From: Prosthecobacter sp.
GTDB taxonomy: Bacteria > Verrucomicrobiota > Verrucomicrobiia > Verrucomicrobiales > Verrucomicrobiaceae
DNA: 64,000 nucleotides
Direction of reading: 5' to 3'
NCBI RefSeq assembly: GCF_020439865.1
Contig: NZ_JAGRPF010000072.1
Location: 38,480-102,479, forward strand
Shown in pieces: positions 1 to 8,591 of the stretch. The stretch's first letter is position 1; the number at the start of each line of letters is the position of its first letter. The notes beneath the pieces were generated by a model, which was not told the origin of the DNA, did no database searches, and worked only from the letters and a program-made list of their open reading frames with translations. Both the position numbers and the translations under genes were made by a program.

Positions 1-246
1 GATCTGCGTGTGAGCGATCTCACCGGTCCACGTCGTCCAAAAAACATCGCTGAAGCACGCCAGGTGGCCATGTATCTCACTCGCACGCTCACCAAGTTGC
101 CGCTCGTGCAGATCGGCGATGAATTCGGCGGACGGGATCATGGCACCGTTATTCACGCCTGCAAAGTTGTGACCAACCTCGTCAACGGTTCCAACGACTT
201 CAAGCGCACGCTGGACTCCCTGACCGGCAAGATCCGGGAAAGCTGA
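1..246 (+). CDS. dnaA: Chromosomal replication initiator DnaA, C-terminal fragment
   Basis: Only the last 81 codons are present; the gene enters from the left edge in frame 1. The fragment is domain IV, the helix-turn-helix that binds DnaA boxes in oriC. It shows the family signature: RRPKNIAEARQVAMYL followed by IGDEFGGRDHGTVIHAC. In the family, the GGRDH(T/G)TV stretch contacts the DnaA box. The ORIGIN-side domains (AAA+) lie outside the window. The frame is open from base 1, so the GTG at base 10 is internal and not a start. The gene is followed by a hairpin and a convergent gene. Confidence 0.96.
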   Translation, partial: DLRVSDLTGPRRPKNIAEARQVAMYLTRTLTKLPLVQIGDEFGGRDHGTVIHACKVVTNLVNGSNDFKRTLDSLTGKIRES

Positions 247-296
247 ACCCCAAGCCCGCCGTCTCGAAGGGGGGGAGGTTATTTAACGGACCGCCG

Positions 297-325
297 CGCT
301 TCACTCAGCCACCCTGAGTGAAGCG
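297..325. terminator. 12-bp hairpin between convergent genes
   Basis: A perfect 12-bp inverted repeat (297-308 with 314-325, 5-nt loop) sits between the end of dnaA and the end of the convergent gene at 339. The position suggests a bidirectional terminator. There is no clean U-tract on either side, so this is inferred from stem strength and location. Confidence 0.55.
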
Positions 326-338
326 GGGAAAGAAACCT

Positions 339-3300
339 TCACTTCCCCACACTCAGCACGCCCCACATCAGCACCGCGTGGCCGGGGAAGGTGCAGACGA
401 ACTCGTAGTCGCCGGGTTTGCCGGGGGCTTTGAGTTTGATGGTCTCGCGCTGGCCGGGTTCGAGGAGCTTGGTGGCGGCGAGGATTTCTTTTTCGAAAGC
501 GGGCGGCATGAAGGCGCGGCCTTGCTTGTCGAGCTTGTCGGGCGTCATGGTCATGGCGGCCATGCCGATTTCCATGTGCTTGCCGGGCGGGACGATGGCG
601 AAGTTGTGCGGCATCACGTCGTCGTTTTCGAAGATGATTTCAAACTGCTTGCCAGCGGTGACCTCGATCCTCGTGGTGTCGAAGCGGAGTTGCTCGTGGA
701 CGGTGTGCACAACGAAGACGTCCACGCTGATCGATTTGAGCTCGGTGAGCACGGGCTTGCCGGCATCGCCCTGCTGCGCGGCCATTTCCTTGGCGGCAGA
801 GATGATCTCGACATACTCGGGCTTGCTGCGGTCCTGCGGCTTGACGGTTTTGCCGTAGGCGAGAACGGAATCGGTGATGGGTTTGGCGAGCGTGCTGTCC
901 CAATTGGCTTTCGGGAATTTCATCAGCGCTTTGGCGGCGGCGTTGCGTTCTTTGCCGTCGATGACGTGCTGGGCAACGATTTTGAAATTCGCCGCGGCGT
1001 TGTCGGCACCCATGAGGGGCAGGGCGGTGAGGACGGCGCGGAGACGCGCGCCGGTCGTTTTGCCATCGTTGAGCAGAGCGGTGAGGTGAGGCTGGAACTT
1101 GGCGCGCAACGCGGCTTCGTTCGCGGGGATGAGGGCGATGGACTCGATGATGTCGTTGCGCTCGCCGTCGTCGGTGGTGGCCTTCCAGAGATTGTCGGGT
1201 GTCTTGTCGCCGACAATGTAAGCGGCGTAGCAGGCGCGTTTGACGGGGGCTTGTTTCGCGTCTTTGGCCAACGTCTTGATGAGCGTGCCATGGCGGGCGA
1301 GCATGCCGGGTGATTGTACGAGCAGGAGTTTGCCTAGGTCGTCGGCTGTTGAGTTCAGGCTGCCGCCGGCAGCTTCGATGCGCTTGAGCATGTTGACGAG
1401 AACGACGGGAACATCGTCGCCGGTGATCTTGGCGAGTTCTTCGAGAGCTTTGGCGCGGACATCGGCGGGAAGTTTTGGGCGTGTGAGCTTTTCTACGAGC
1501 ACGGGTTCGAGATCGGGCAGGTCTTTGAGATCGGCGTCGGTGGTCTTCGCGATGAACTCCGCGAGCGCAGCGGGGTCTTTGGGCAGCACCTTGGTCTTGA
1601 GAACGGACTGCAGACCTTTGCGGCATTCGCCAAAGACGTGGTCGATGTAGTAATCCGTGGGTTGCTTGAGTGCGTCGTAGGCGATTTCGAGGGCCTTCGC
1701 CGCGTCTTCTGTTGGTTGGTAGAAACTAAGAGCACGAACAGCGTGCATGCGGACGGGCATGGCCTCGTCATTCACGGCCGCTTTGAGCAGATCGAGCGCA
1801 CCGGGAACGCGATCCTTCCAGTAGCAAAGCACGCGCGTGGCGGCGGCACGGGCACGAGGCTCAGGAGAGGCCAGCACCTGCTTCAACAGATCTACATCGA
1901 CGATGTCGATCCATTGATGAACCCAAAGGGCCTCGAGGCGGTGGTGTTCGTACTCCTTGTCGTTCTTGTCGAGCTTCGCGACCCAGGCTTCGACGGCGGC
2001 TTCCACCTTGGCGGGATCGTGCTTCGCCAGTTCGATCTTCGAACGCATGCGGACGTTGTCTTCCCACACCTTGAGGTTTTCGAGGAGGTTCTCGATGCTT
2101 TCGCCGTGGATTTTGACCGGCTTGAGCAGTTCGCGGCCTTCGTAAGTGAGCTTGTAGATGCGACCGTGACCGTGGTCGCGGTTGGGATCACGCAGGTGGT
2201 GCTGCATGTGACCGATGATCGCATTCGCCCAGTCGCAGAAATAGAGCGCGCCATCCGGGCCGACGCTCACAGCGCTGGGGCGGAAGGTTGGATAAACGGC
2301 CGGGTCCGCTTTGACGAGTTCGAATTCCGTGTCGCCTTTCATGCCGGCGCCGTCAGGGGTGAGCGGCACGCGCCAGATGCCCTGGAAGCTGATGACGTTG
2401 GTGTTGAGAAAGTTGTTCTGCCAGTCGTCGGGGAAATGGCGGCTGGAGATCATGTTGTTGCCCGGGCTGGGGCGTGCGGGGCGCTTCCAGAACTCCTTGA
2501 GTTTCGCGCTGCCGCCGCCTTCGCTCGGCAGGTAGCATGATGAGGCTTCGGCGAAGGTGTTCACGTTGCCTGTGGCGTCGGTGAAATAGGCATTACCCCA
2601 GCGATCCCAGATTTTCCCGTGCGGGTTCACGGTCGCGTCGGTGGTGAAACGCTCCAGTTTGCGGCTGTTGAGATCAAAGCGGTAGATGCAGCCGTTGGTG
2701 TTGCGCACGGGGCCATAAAGCGTCTCGACCTGCGTGCGGTGGAAGACACCATCGCTCGGATACAAGGCGCCGCCGCAGTCGTAGCTCAGCGCATTGGTTT
2801 CGTGATGCGAATCCGCAGCGCAGAGGCCCATGAGCAGGATGGTGCGCTTGTCGGCTTTGCCGTCGCCATCGGTGTCCTCGAGATAGACCAGATTCGGCGA
2901 CTGCATGACGATGACGCCGTCTTTGTAGAAGTTGAAGCCGGTGGGGCAGTTCAGGTTGTCGACGAATTCGGTCATCTTGTCCGCCGTGCCATCACCGTTG
3001 GTGTCTTCAAAGATGAGCAGGCTGTCGCCTTTCCTGCTCGTCGGCGTGCGCTCAGGGTAGTTCAGCCACGCGGCGACCCACAGCCGGCCCTTCGTGTCCC
3101 AGGCCATCTGCACGGGGTTCACGAGTTCGGGAAACATTTTCTCATCCGCAAAGAGGGTGATTTTGAGGCCCTTTTCCGGTTGGATGTTCTTGAGGTATTC
3201 CTTGGCATCCGGGAAGGCCACGAGTCCTTCGGGCGTGAACGTCATCCCGGTCATGGGCACCTTGTTGAACTCCTTGCCCTCCTTGGGATTGGGCATGTTG

Positions 3301-4286
3301 GTCGGCACCTTTTCGACTGGTGGCAGGTTGTCGTCTTTGACTTCGAGATCGCCGCCTTTGGCGATGGCCCACACGCGCTTGTCGCGATTGGCGGTCTTCA
3401 CGTCGCGCTGGGCCATTTCCTCCTGCATGACTTCGTAATTCGAAATGTAGGGCTTCTCAGGATGACGCTCGTTCTGTTTGAAGCCGCCCACACCCGCCGC
3501 GTAGGCGAGTCCGGACCGACCGCCATAGACGTTGTAGCCGTCCACGGTGCGGTAGCGCTGATGCCACTCCCAGTTCTTGTCGCGAATGGCCTGGCGCAGC
3601 TTTTCGTTCACCTGTGGCGCGTTTTGGCCGGTCAGCGATTTGAAAGCACTCTCGGCGATGGCCTTTTCGCCGCTGTCGGTGACGTAGAGACCGTCGAGCG
3701 TTGAGCCTTCCGGCAGACCCTTGGCGCTGGGCTGGAACAGATCGACAAAAGTCACGCCCTTGGCTGCGGCGACTTCGTTCATCGCGGCGGCGTAGTTCTG
3801 GATGTTCGTGTTCTTCTCATCCACCGGCGGCAGGCTTGGGTTTGCGAGTTTTTGCAACGCAATGGGCGAGAACAGCACGATGCGCGGCGCCCCTTTGCCG
3901 CTGTAGTTTTGCGCCTTGGCGTCGTCGATGAACTTGGCGAGGTTCTTTTTGAACTCGTCGATGCCTTCGTAGCCCTTGAACGACTCGTTGTAGCCGTAAA
4001 AGGCGAAAATGACGTCCGCCTTGACCTTGGTGAGCCATTCGTCACGGGTGCCGAAGTTGTCGATTCGGTGCCAGGTCTGCACCTCGTCGCCGGAAAACGC
4101 CAGATTGCGGAAGGTGAGGTCCTTGTCCGCATTGGCGTGGGTGAGCATCGTCTCCAGCCAGCCTGAATACTGCGAGCGGTCCGGCAGCGCGTTGCCGAGG
4201 ATCGCAATCGAGTCGCCTTTTTTCAGCTCGATTTGCGCCTGGAGCGAGACGGTAAGGGCGGCGAGGAGGAAAAAGAGGTTCTTCAT
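339..4286 (-). CDS. Secreted PVC-type multidomain protein: SGNH-like, beta-propeller dehydrogenase, HEAT repeats and azurin-like domain
   Basis: The product is 1315 aa. The chosen start (ATG at 4286) gives a signal peptide, MKNLFFLLAALTVSLQAQ; an upstream in-frame ATG at 4379 would place 31 non-hydrophobic residues before it. Residues ~20-240 resemble the SGNH/GDSL-like module of PVC proteins (ILGNALPDRSQYSG, AFSGDE, FYGYNES), but the catalytic serine is not obvious. Residues ~370-740 match the PVC membrane-bound dehydrogenase beta-propeller (FEDTNGDGTADK, DTDGDGKAD, HETNALSYD). Residues ~750-1150 form a HEAT-like helical array. The last ~115 residues are a cupredoxin with PHN, CTFPGH and a following Met, the azurin type-1 copper pattern. 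The protein probably acts in the periplasm or at the surface. The substrate is unknown; electron transfer from the propeller to the copper domain is inferred. Confidence 0.85.
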   Translation of the reverse strand: MKNLFFLLAALTVSLQAQIELKKGDSIAILGNALPDRSQYSGWLETMLTHANADKDLTFRNLAFSGDEVQTWHRIDNFGTRDEWLTKVKADVIFAFYGYNESFKGYEGIDEFKKNLAKFIDDAKAQNYSGKGAPRIVLFSPIALQKLANPSLPPVDEKNTNIQNYAAAMNEVAAAKGVTFVDLFQPSAKGLPEGSTLDGLYVTDSGEKAIAESAFKSLTGQNAPQVNEKLRQAIRDKNWEWHQRYRTVDGYNVYGGRSGLAYAAGVGGFKQNERHPEKPYISNYEVMQEEMAQRDVKTANRDKRVWAIAKGGDLEVKDDNLPPVEKVPTNMPNPKEGKEFNKVPMTGMTFTPEGLVAFPDAKEYLKNIQPEKGLKITLFADEKMFPELVNPVQMAWDTKGRLWVAAWLNYPERTPTSRKGDSLLIFEDTNGDGTADKMTEFVDNLNCPTGFNFYKDGVIVMQSPNLVYLEDTDGDGKADKRTILLMGLCAADSHHETNALSYDCGGALYPSDGVFHRTQVETLYGPVRNTNGCIYRFDLNSRKLERFTTDATVNPHGKIWDRWGNAYFTDATGNVNTFAEASSCYLPSEGGGSAKLKEFWKRPARPSPGNNMISSRHFPDDWQNNFLNTNVISFQGIWRVPLTPDGAGMKGDTEFELVKADPAVYPTFRPSAVSVGPDGALYFCDWANAIIGHMQHHLRDPNRDHGHGRIYKLTYEGRELLKPVKIHGESIENLLENLKVWEDNVRMRSKIELAKHDPAKVEAAVEAWVAKLDKNDKEYEHHRLEALWVHQWIDIVDVDLLKQVLASPEPRARAAATRVLCYWKDRVPGALDLLKAAVNDEAMPVRMHAVRALSFYQPTEDAAKALEIAYDALKQPTDYYIDHVFGECRKGLQSVLKTKVLPKDPAALAEFIAKTTDADLKDLPDLEPVLVEKLTRPKLPADVRAKALEELAKITGDDVPVVLVNMLKRIEAAGGSLNSTADDLGKLLLVQSPGMLARHGTLIKTLAKDAKQAPVKRACYAAYIVGDKTPDNLWKATTDDGERNDIIESIALIPANEAALRAKFQPHLTALLNDGKTTGARLRAVLTALPLMGADNAAANFKIVAQHVIDGKERNAAAKALMKFPKANWDSTLAKPITDSVLAYGKTVKPQDRSKPEYVEIISAAKEMAAQQGDAGKPVLTELKSISVDVFVVHTVHEQLRFDTTRIEVTAGKQFEIIFENDDVMPHNFAIVPPGKHMEIGMAAMTMTPDKLDKQGRAFMPPAFEKEILAATKLLEPGQRETIKLKAPGKPGDYEFVCTFPGHAVLMWGVLSVGK

Positions 4287-4419
4287 GGATTTGGGTCGGA
4301 AGGGCTGTGCAATACGGAGTGGCAGGGTCAATGTTTGCCACGGAAAGCGCAAGCCAGGCATTGGGGGAGGCTCCATCAAAAATGTTTACTCTTTTGTGTG
4401 GGCGTGATAAACACGATAA

Positions 4420-4662
4420 ATGCTCTCGAAATCCCGCCTGTTTCTCGCCGTTGCCGCCTGCGTGTTGCTCAGCAACTGCGGGCTGATCAACACGGCGTTG
4501 AGACTGGCGCCTTACGCCTTGTTCTTCGCAGATGAACAGGGTGCAGGGAGCGACAGAGACAAGCCCCTCGAACTCAGAGGGCAGCAGGTGAACGACAAAG
4601 GTGTCCATGGCACGCAGCCGATGGAGACCGCTTCGGGGGCCAAACTGGCTCTCAAACGCTGA
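4420..4662 (+). CDS. Small lipoprotein, unknown function
   Basis: This 80-aa protein starts with a hydrophobic signal ending in a lipobox (VLLSNCG, Cys about residue 20), so it should be lipid-anchored. The rest is hydrophilic and matches no family I recognise. It is transcribed divergently from the giant protein at 339-4286 and in the same direction as a second small lipoprotein 30 bases downstream. The two share layout (basic start, lipobox, short tail) but little sequence. Confidence 0.7.
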   Translation: MLSKSRLFLAVAACVLLSNCGLINTALRLAPYALFFADEQGAGSDRDKPLELRGQQVNDKGVHGTQPMETASGAKLALKR

Positions 4663-4692
4663 ACATCTTGTTGTTTACAGGTTTTTCCCCGC

Positions 4693-4980
4693 ATGATAAA
4701 AACACCCTCAATGAAATTCTTCCGACTTGCCACCCTTGTATCGCTTTCCGTCTGCCTGACCAGTTGCGGGACTCTTGGAGGACTCATGAACAGCTATCCG
4801 GTGAGGATGATGGATCAGACCGCGTCGGCGCTGCTTGGCTATCTGGCCGAGAACGAACTTCCGACAGATGGCAAGCCCGCATCCATTCAGGATCGTGCCC
4901 GCCAGGTGGAAGGTCGTGGCATTTACGCCGGTCAAATGCCTGCTGCTGTCGCGCCTCGTCAGAGCATGGCGGCACGCTAG
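4693..4980 (+). CDS. Small lipoprotein, unknown function
   Basis: The product is 95 aa with a lipoprotein signal (SVCLTSCG). The start is either ATG 4693 or the second Met, six codons later at 4711 (MKFFRLATL); the latter gives a more typical signal length. No known domain is visible in the mature part. It lies just upstream of sufS (18-base gap), but nothing in the sequence links it to Fe-S assembly. Confidence 0.68.
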   Translation: MIKTPSMKFFRLATLVSLSVCLTSCGTLGGLMNSYPVRMMDQTASALLGYLAENELPTDGKPASIQDRARQVEGRGIYAGQMPAAVAPRQSMAAR

Positions 4981-4998
4981 TTGCCGGGGTCCTAGATC

Positions 4999-6216
4999 AT
5001 GGACTGGCATCGCATCCGTTCCGATTTCCCAATTCTCGACCAGCAGGTTCAGGGGCATCCTCTGGTCTATCTGGACAGCGCTGCCACGAGCCAGAAGCCG
5101 CGCACGGTCATTCAGGCCCTGTCCCACTATTACGAGAGGGACAATTCCAATGTGCATCGGGCTCTGCACGAGTTGAGCGCCCGGGCGACAGATGCCTTTG
5201 AAGTGGCCCGGAAGAAGGCAGCTCACTTCATCGGTGCCGCCTCCGAAAATGAAATTATCTTCACGCGGGGGACGACCGAAGGGATCAACCTCGTTGCGAA
5301 CACCTGGGGGACACAGAACCTCCGCCAAGGCGATGTCATTCTCGTCACTGGAATGGAGCATCACAGCAACCTCGTCCCGTGGCAGTTGCTTGCGCAGCGA
5401 ACAGGCGCGGTTTTGAAGCACATTCCGGTGCTCGACGACGGCACGCTGGACAATGAAGCCATCGACACCCTGCTTACCGAGCAGGTGAAGCTCTTTGCTT
5501 TCGTCCACATCTCGAACTCCCTCGGCACGATCAATCCCGCTCGCGAGCTTTGCGCCAGAGCAAAGGCGGTGGGGGTTGTGACGCTGGTGGACGGTGCCCA
5601 AAGTGCCGGCCATATGCCCATCGATGTGCAGGATCTCGGCTGCGATTTCTTCGTGCTTTCGGGCCACAAAATGTGCGGTCCCACCGGGATTGGTGTGTTG
5701 TATGGCCGCATGGCGCTCCTGGAGACCATGCCGCCCTGGCACGGAGGCGGAGAGATGATTCTCTCTGTTTCGTTCGAGACCAGCAGCTACAAGCCGCCGC
5801 CGCATCGATTTGAAGCGGGCACCCCCAACATTGCCGGCGTCATCGGTCTCGCTGCTGCGATCGATTACCTTGAGGGAATCGGGCTCGAGAACATCCAGCG
5901 TCACGACCACAACCTCGCCAACTACGCCGTGCAGCGCATGAGCGAGGTTCCTGGTATTCGGATTCTGGGGCCGCAATCAGGTCATCGGGGTTCTCTCGTC
6001 GCCTTCCATCTCGATTTTGCCCATCCGCATGATCTCGTCGAGTTCGCCAACAGCCATGGCATCGCCATGCGTGGTGGTCATCACTGCACGCAGCCGCTGA
6101 TGAAGCGATTCAAGGTGCCCGGGACCACACGCGCGAGCTTTTACTTCTACAACACGCTTGAGGAGATCAATCGACTCGTCGAAGTACTGTTTGCCGCACG
6201 TGCCTTCTTCACCTAA
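4999..6216 (+). CDS. sufS: Cysteine desulfurase SufS
   Basis: This 405-aa PLP enzyme removes sulfur from cysteine as a persulfide for Fe-S cluster assembly in the cytoplasm. It is full length for group II (SufS/CsdA) desulfurases. The PLP lysine lies in SGHKMCGPTGIG (K at about residue 224). The catalytic Cys lies in the group II loop RGGHHCTQP (about residue 363). N-terminal landmarks YLDSAATSQKP and FTRGTTEGIN are intact. The stop codon overlaps the sufU start by one base (TAATG), which indicates translational coupling and direct sulfur transfer to SufU. Confidence 0.96.
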   Translation: MDWHRIRSDFPILDQQVQGHPLVYLDSAATSQKPRTVIQALSHYYERDNSNVHRALHELSARATDAFEVARKKAAHFIGAASENEIIFTRGTTEGINLVANTWGTQNLRQGDVILVTGMEHHSNLVPWQLLAQRTGAVLKHIPVLDDGTLDNEAIDTLLTEQVKLFAFVHISNSLGTINPARELCARAKAVGVVTLVDGAQSAGHMPIDVQDLGCDFFVLSGHKMCGPTGIGVLYGRMALLETMPPWHGGGEMILSVSFETSSYKPPPHRFEAGTPNIAGVIGLAAAIDYLEGIGLENIQRHDHNLANYAVQRMSEVPGIRILGPQSGHRGSLVAFHLDFAHPHDLVEFANSHGIAMRGGHHCTQPLMKRFKVPGTTRASFYFYNTLEEINRLVEVLFAARAFFT

Positions 6217-6656
6217 TGCCCCTTTCCGACGAACTTCGTGATCTTTACCAGCAAGTGATCCTCGATCACTCCCGGAATCCGCGTAATCACGGCGAAATTC
6301 CGCCTCCGTGCCTGCACGCCCATGGAGACAACCCTTCCTGCGGTGACGAGATCGACGTTTATCTGCGTCTGACCGAGGACGGACAGATTGAGGATTTGAA
6401 GTTCACCGGCCAGGGTTGTGCCATCAGCCAGGCGAGCGCCTCGATGATGACGCAAAAGATCAAAGGCAAGTCAAAGGCCGAGGCGGAGGCCATTCGTGAA
6501 GATTTTCGCCGCGTGGTCATGGGCGATGGCGCCCCGGCCGACGAAGATGCCCTCGGAGAACTGATCCTCCTCGAAGGGGTGCAAAAATTCCCGCAACGTG
6601 TGAAGTGTGCCATGCTGGCGTGGCGCGCCGTGGAACAGGCACTCGAAGGCAAGTAG
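6216..6656 (+). CDS. sufU: Fe-S assembly sulfurtransferase/scaffold SufU
   Basis: At 146 aa it is the usual size of SufU, the zinc-containing partner that accepts persulfide sulfur from SufS. The three conserved cysteines are in NPSCGD, GQGCAIS and RVKCAMLAW. The SufU-type insertion between Cys2 and Cys3 is present (VVMGDGAPADED), which separates it from IscU. It is coupled to sufS by a one-base overlap. No sufBCD genes are in the window. Confidence 0.93.
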   Translation: MPLSDELRDLYQQVILDHSRNPRNHGEIPPPCLHAHGDNPSCGDEIDVYLRLTEDGQIEDLKFTGQGCAISQASASMMTQKIKGKSKAEAEAIREDFRRVVMGDGAPADEDALGELILLEGVQKFPQRVKCAMLAWRAVEQALEGK

Positions 6657-6659
6657 GCC

Positions 6660-7472
6660 ATGCCCGAGTTGCCGGAGGTCGAAACCACGCTGCGCGGCGT
6701 CTCGCCGTATGTGATCGGCAAGCGCGTGCGGGAAGTGATCGTGCGGGACAAACGACTGCGTTGGCCGGTGCCGGATGCGATTCATGAGTTGGAGGGCTGC
6801 CGTATCGACTCGGGCAGTCGGAGGGCGAAATACATGCTCTTTGGCACGGAGAAGGGCACGCTCCTGATTCACCTGGGAATGTCAGGGAACCTGCGGGTGC
6901 TGTCTCCTGATGTGCCGTTCAAGAAGCACGATCATCTGGCGATCACGCTCGAAACTGGCAGGCAGCTTCGTCTGCATGATCCACGTCGTTTCGGAGCTGC
7001 TTTGTGGATTGAGGGTAATCCCTTGCTGCATCCGCTGCTCAAAGACCTTGGACCGGAACCCTTGGGGAGCGAATTCTCCGCATCTCACCTGCATGCGGCC
7101 TGCAAAGGCAAAACGGCGGCGATCAAGCTGGTCATCATGGACGCGCATGTTGTGGTCGGCGTCGGGAACATCTATGCCAGCGAGGCGCTCTTCATGGCCG
7201 GCATCGATCCGCGCAAACCTGCCGGGAAGGTGACGAAACCGAAGCTCGAGAAACTGGTGAAGGCCATCCGTGAGGTGCTGGCTGCTTCCATCAATATGGG
7301 GGGCACCACCTTGCGTGACTTTGTGAATGAAAGCGGCGAGCCCGGCTACTTTGCACAGACCCTGCGCGTTTACGACCGCGAAGGCGAACCGTGCCGCGTC
7401 TGCGGCGCGAAGATCAAACGAATCGTCCTCGGTCAACGTTCGACATTCTTCTGTCCGAAGTGTCAGCGTTGA
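6660..7472 (+). CDS. mutM: Formamidopyrimidine-DNA glycosylase
   Basis: This 270-aa base-excision repair enzyme removes 8-oxoguanine and FaPy lesions and has AP lyase activity. The start MPELPEVETTLRG supplies the catalytic Pro2 and Glu3, which requires ATG at 6660. The helix-two-turn-helix region (VVGVGNIYASEALF) and the C-terminal zinc finger (CRVCG...CPKCQR) are intact. It begins 3 bases after sufU, so it is probably co-transcribed with sufSU. Confidence 0.97.
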   Translation: MPELPEVETTLRGVSPYVIGKRVREVIVRDKRLRWPVPDAIHELEGCRIDSGSRRAKYMLFGTEKGTLLIHLGMSGNLRVLSPDVPFKKHDHLAITLETGRQLRLHDPRRFGAALWIEGNPLLHPLLKDLGPEPLGSEFSASHLHAACKGKTAAIKLVIMDAHVVVGVGNIYASEALFMAGIDPRKPAGKVTKPKLEKLVKAIREVLAASINMGGTTLRDFVNESGEPGYFAQTLRVYDREGEPCRVCGAKIKRIVLGQRSTFFCPKCQR

Positions 7473-7541
7473 TTTCGGATAGGAAAGGCTGCGATTCTTT
7501 TGGTCGTCAGCCGGGCATTTGTCATTCATCATGGTTCAGTC

Positions 7542-8591
7542 ATGTCGTCCAGCCTTCCTCCCCTTCGCAGTGCCTACGATCTTGAGCGTGTGCTTGAGTT
7601 TGAATTCGTACGGGCCACGGAAAACGCAGCTCTTCAGGCGATCCATTGGCTGGGGCGTGGGGAGAAGGAACTCGCTGACGGTGCGGCATGCAGCGCCATC
7701 TACGGAGTCTTCGATATTCTGGATGTTCGCGGTGAGGTGGTGATTGGCGAAGGAATCAAGGACAACGCCCCGGGGATTTTCGTTGGTGAACACCTGGGGA
7801 CGTGGCGCGACGGGTCACCACGGTTCAACATTGCGCTCGACCCCATCGACGGCACCAGCAACATCGCCAAGGGGTTGCCCAACAGCATTTCCGTCATCGC
7901 CGCCGCGCAGATTCCCGATGGAGCTCCGTGTGCGATGAAGAGCATCCCGAGCTTTTACAGCCACAAGATCGCCTACGGTCCTGCGGTGAAGAAGGCGCTG
8001 GAGGGCAGGGGGGACCGCTGCTTTCTGGACATGCCGCTTCAGGAGGTGATCACCTTTGTAGCCGAGGCTTTGGGCAAACGAGAACGGGATTTGGTTGTTT
8101 CCACCATGGACCGCCCTCGTCATCAGGACATCGTGGAGCAGATCCGCCGCTCAGGAGCGGCTCTGCGAATGGTGACGGATGGCGACATCGCCGCCGCCGT
8201 GGCTCCTTCGATGCCAGAGTCCACATGTGACCTCTATGTGGGCATAGGAGGATCTCCGGAGGGCATTCTCGCCGCCGCAGCGTTGAAGTGCCTCGGCGGT
8301 GACATGCAGTTGCGCATGTGGTTTCACGATGAAGCACACCGCGCCGAAGTGGCCGCTCAAACATCCGTTGCCGAGATGAATCAGGTCTTCCGCGTTCATG
8401 AACTCATCGTGGGAGAAAGCGCGCTGTTCTGCGCCACCGGCATCAGCGACAGCCCGCTGCTGCCCGGTTGCCGGCTTGTCGGTCATCGCGTTGAAACCCA
8501 TTCGATCCTGATGCGGTCCCGCAGTGGAACCGTCCGCCGTATCCACGCGGTGCATGATCTGGACCGCAAGGTGGTGCCGCTCAGGGCTTAG
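7542..8591 (+). CDS. glpX: Class II fructose-1,6-bisphosphatase (GlpX type)
   Basis: The product is 349 aa and hydrolyses fructose-1,6-bisphosphate (some homologues also sedoheptulose-1,7-bisphosphate) in gluconeogenesis. The class II metal/substrate motif DPIDGTSN is present, preceded by VRGEVVIGEGIKD with its acidic metal ligands. ATG 7542 is preferred because homologues begin shortly before the SAYDLERVLEFEFVRATE helix; an in-frame TTG at 7500 would add 14 unconserved residues. The 3' end overlaps the convergent methyltransferase gene by 4 bases. Confidence 0.93.
   Translation: MSSSLPPLRSAYDLERVLEFEFVRATENAALQAIHWLGRGEKELADGAACSAIYGVFDILDVRGEVVIGEGIKDNAPGIFVGEHLGTWRDGSPRFNIALDPIDGTSNIAKGLPNSISVIAAAQIPDGAPCAMKSIPSFYSHKIAYGPAVKKALEGRGDRCFLDMPLQEVITFVAEALGKRERDLVVSTMDRPRHQDIVEQIRRSGAALRMVTDGDIAAAVAPSMPESTCDLYVGIGGSPEGILAAAALKCLGGDMQLRMWFHDEAHRAEVAAQTSVAEMNQVFRVHELIVGESALFCATGISDSPLLPGCRLVGHRVETHSILMRSRSGTVRRIHAVHDLDRKVVPLRA

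Noticed and set aside
247..338. oriC next to dnaA
   Set aside because: The gap after dnaA is under 100 bases, GC-rich, and shows no cluster of DnaA boxes or AT-rich unwinding element.
318..1313. Long plus-strand frame opposite the giant PVC protein
   Set aside because: It is antisense to a gene with signal peptide and recognisable domains; the translation is low complexity in Gly/Val/Asp and matches nothing. High GC makes such shadows common.
4708..5976. 422-codon minus-strand frame opposite the lipoprotein and sufS
   Set aside because: It spans two genes on the other strand and lacks any family signature; sufS is certain on the plus strand.
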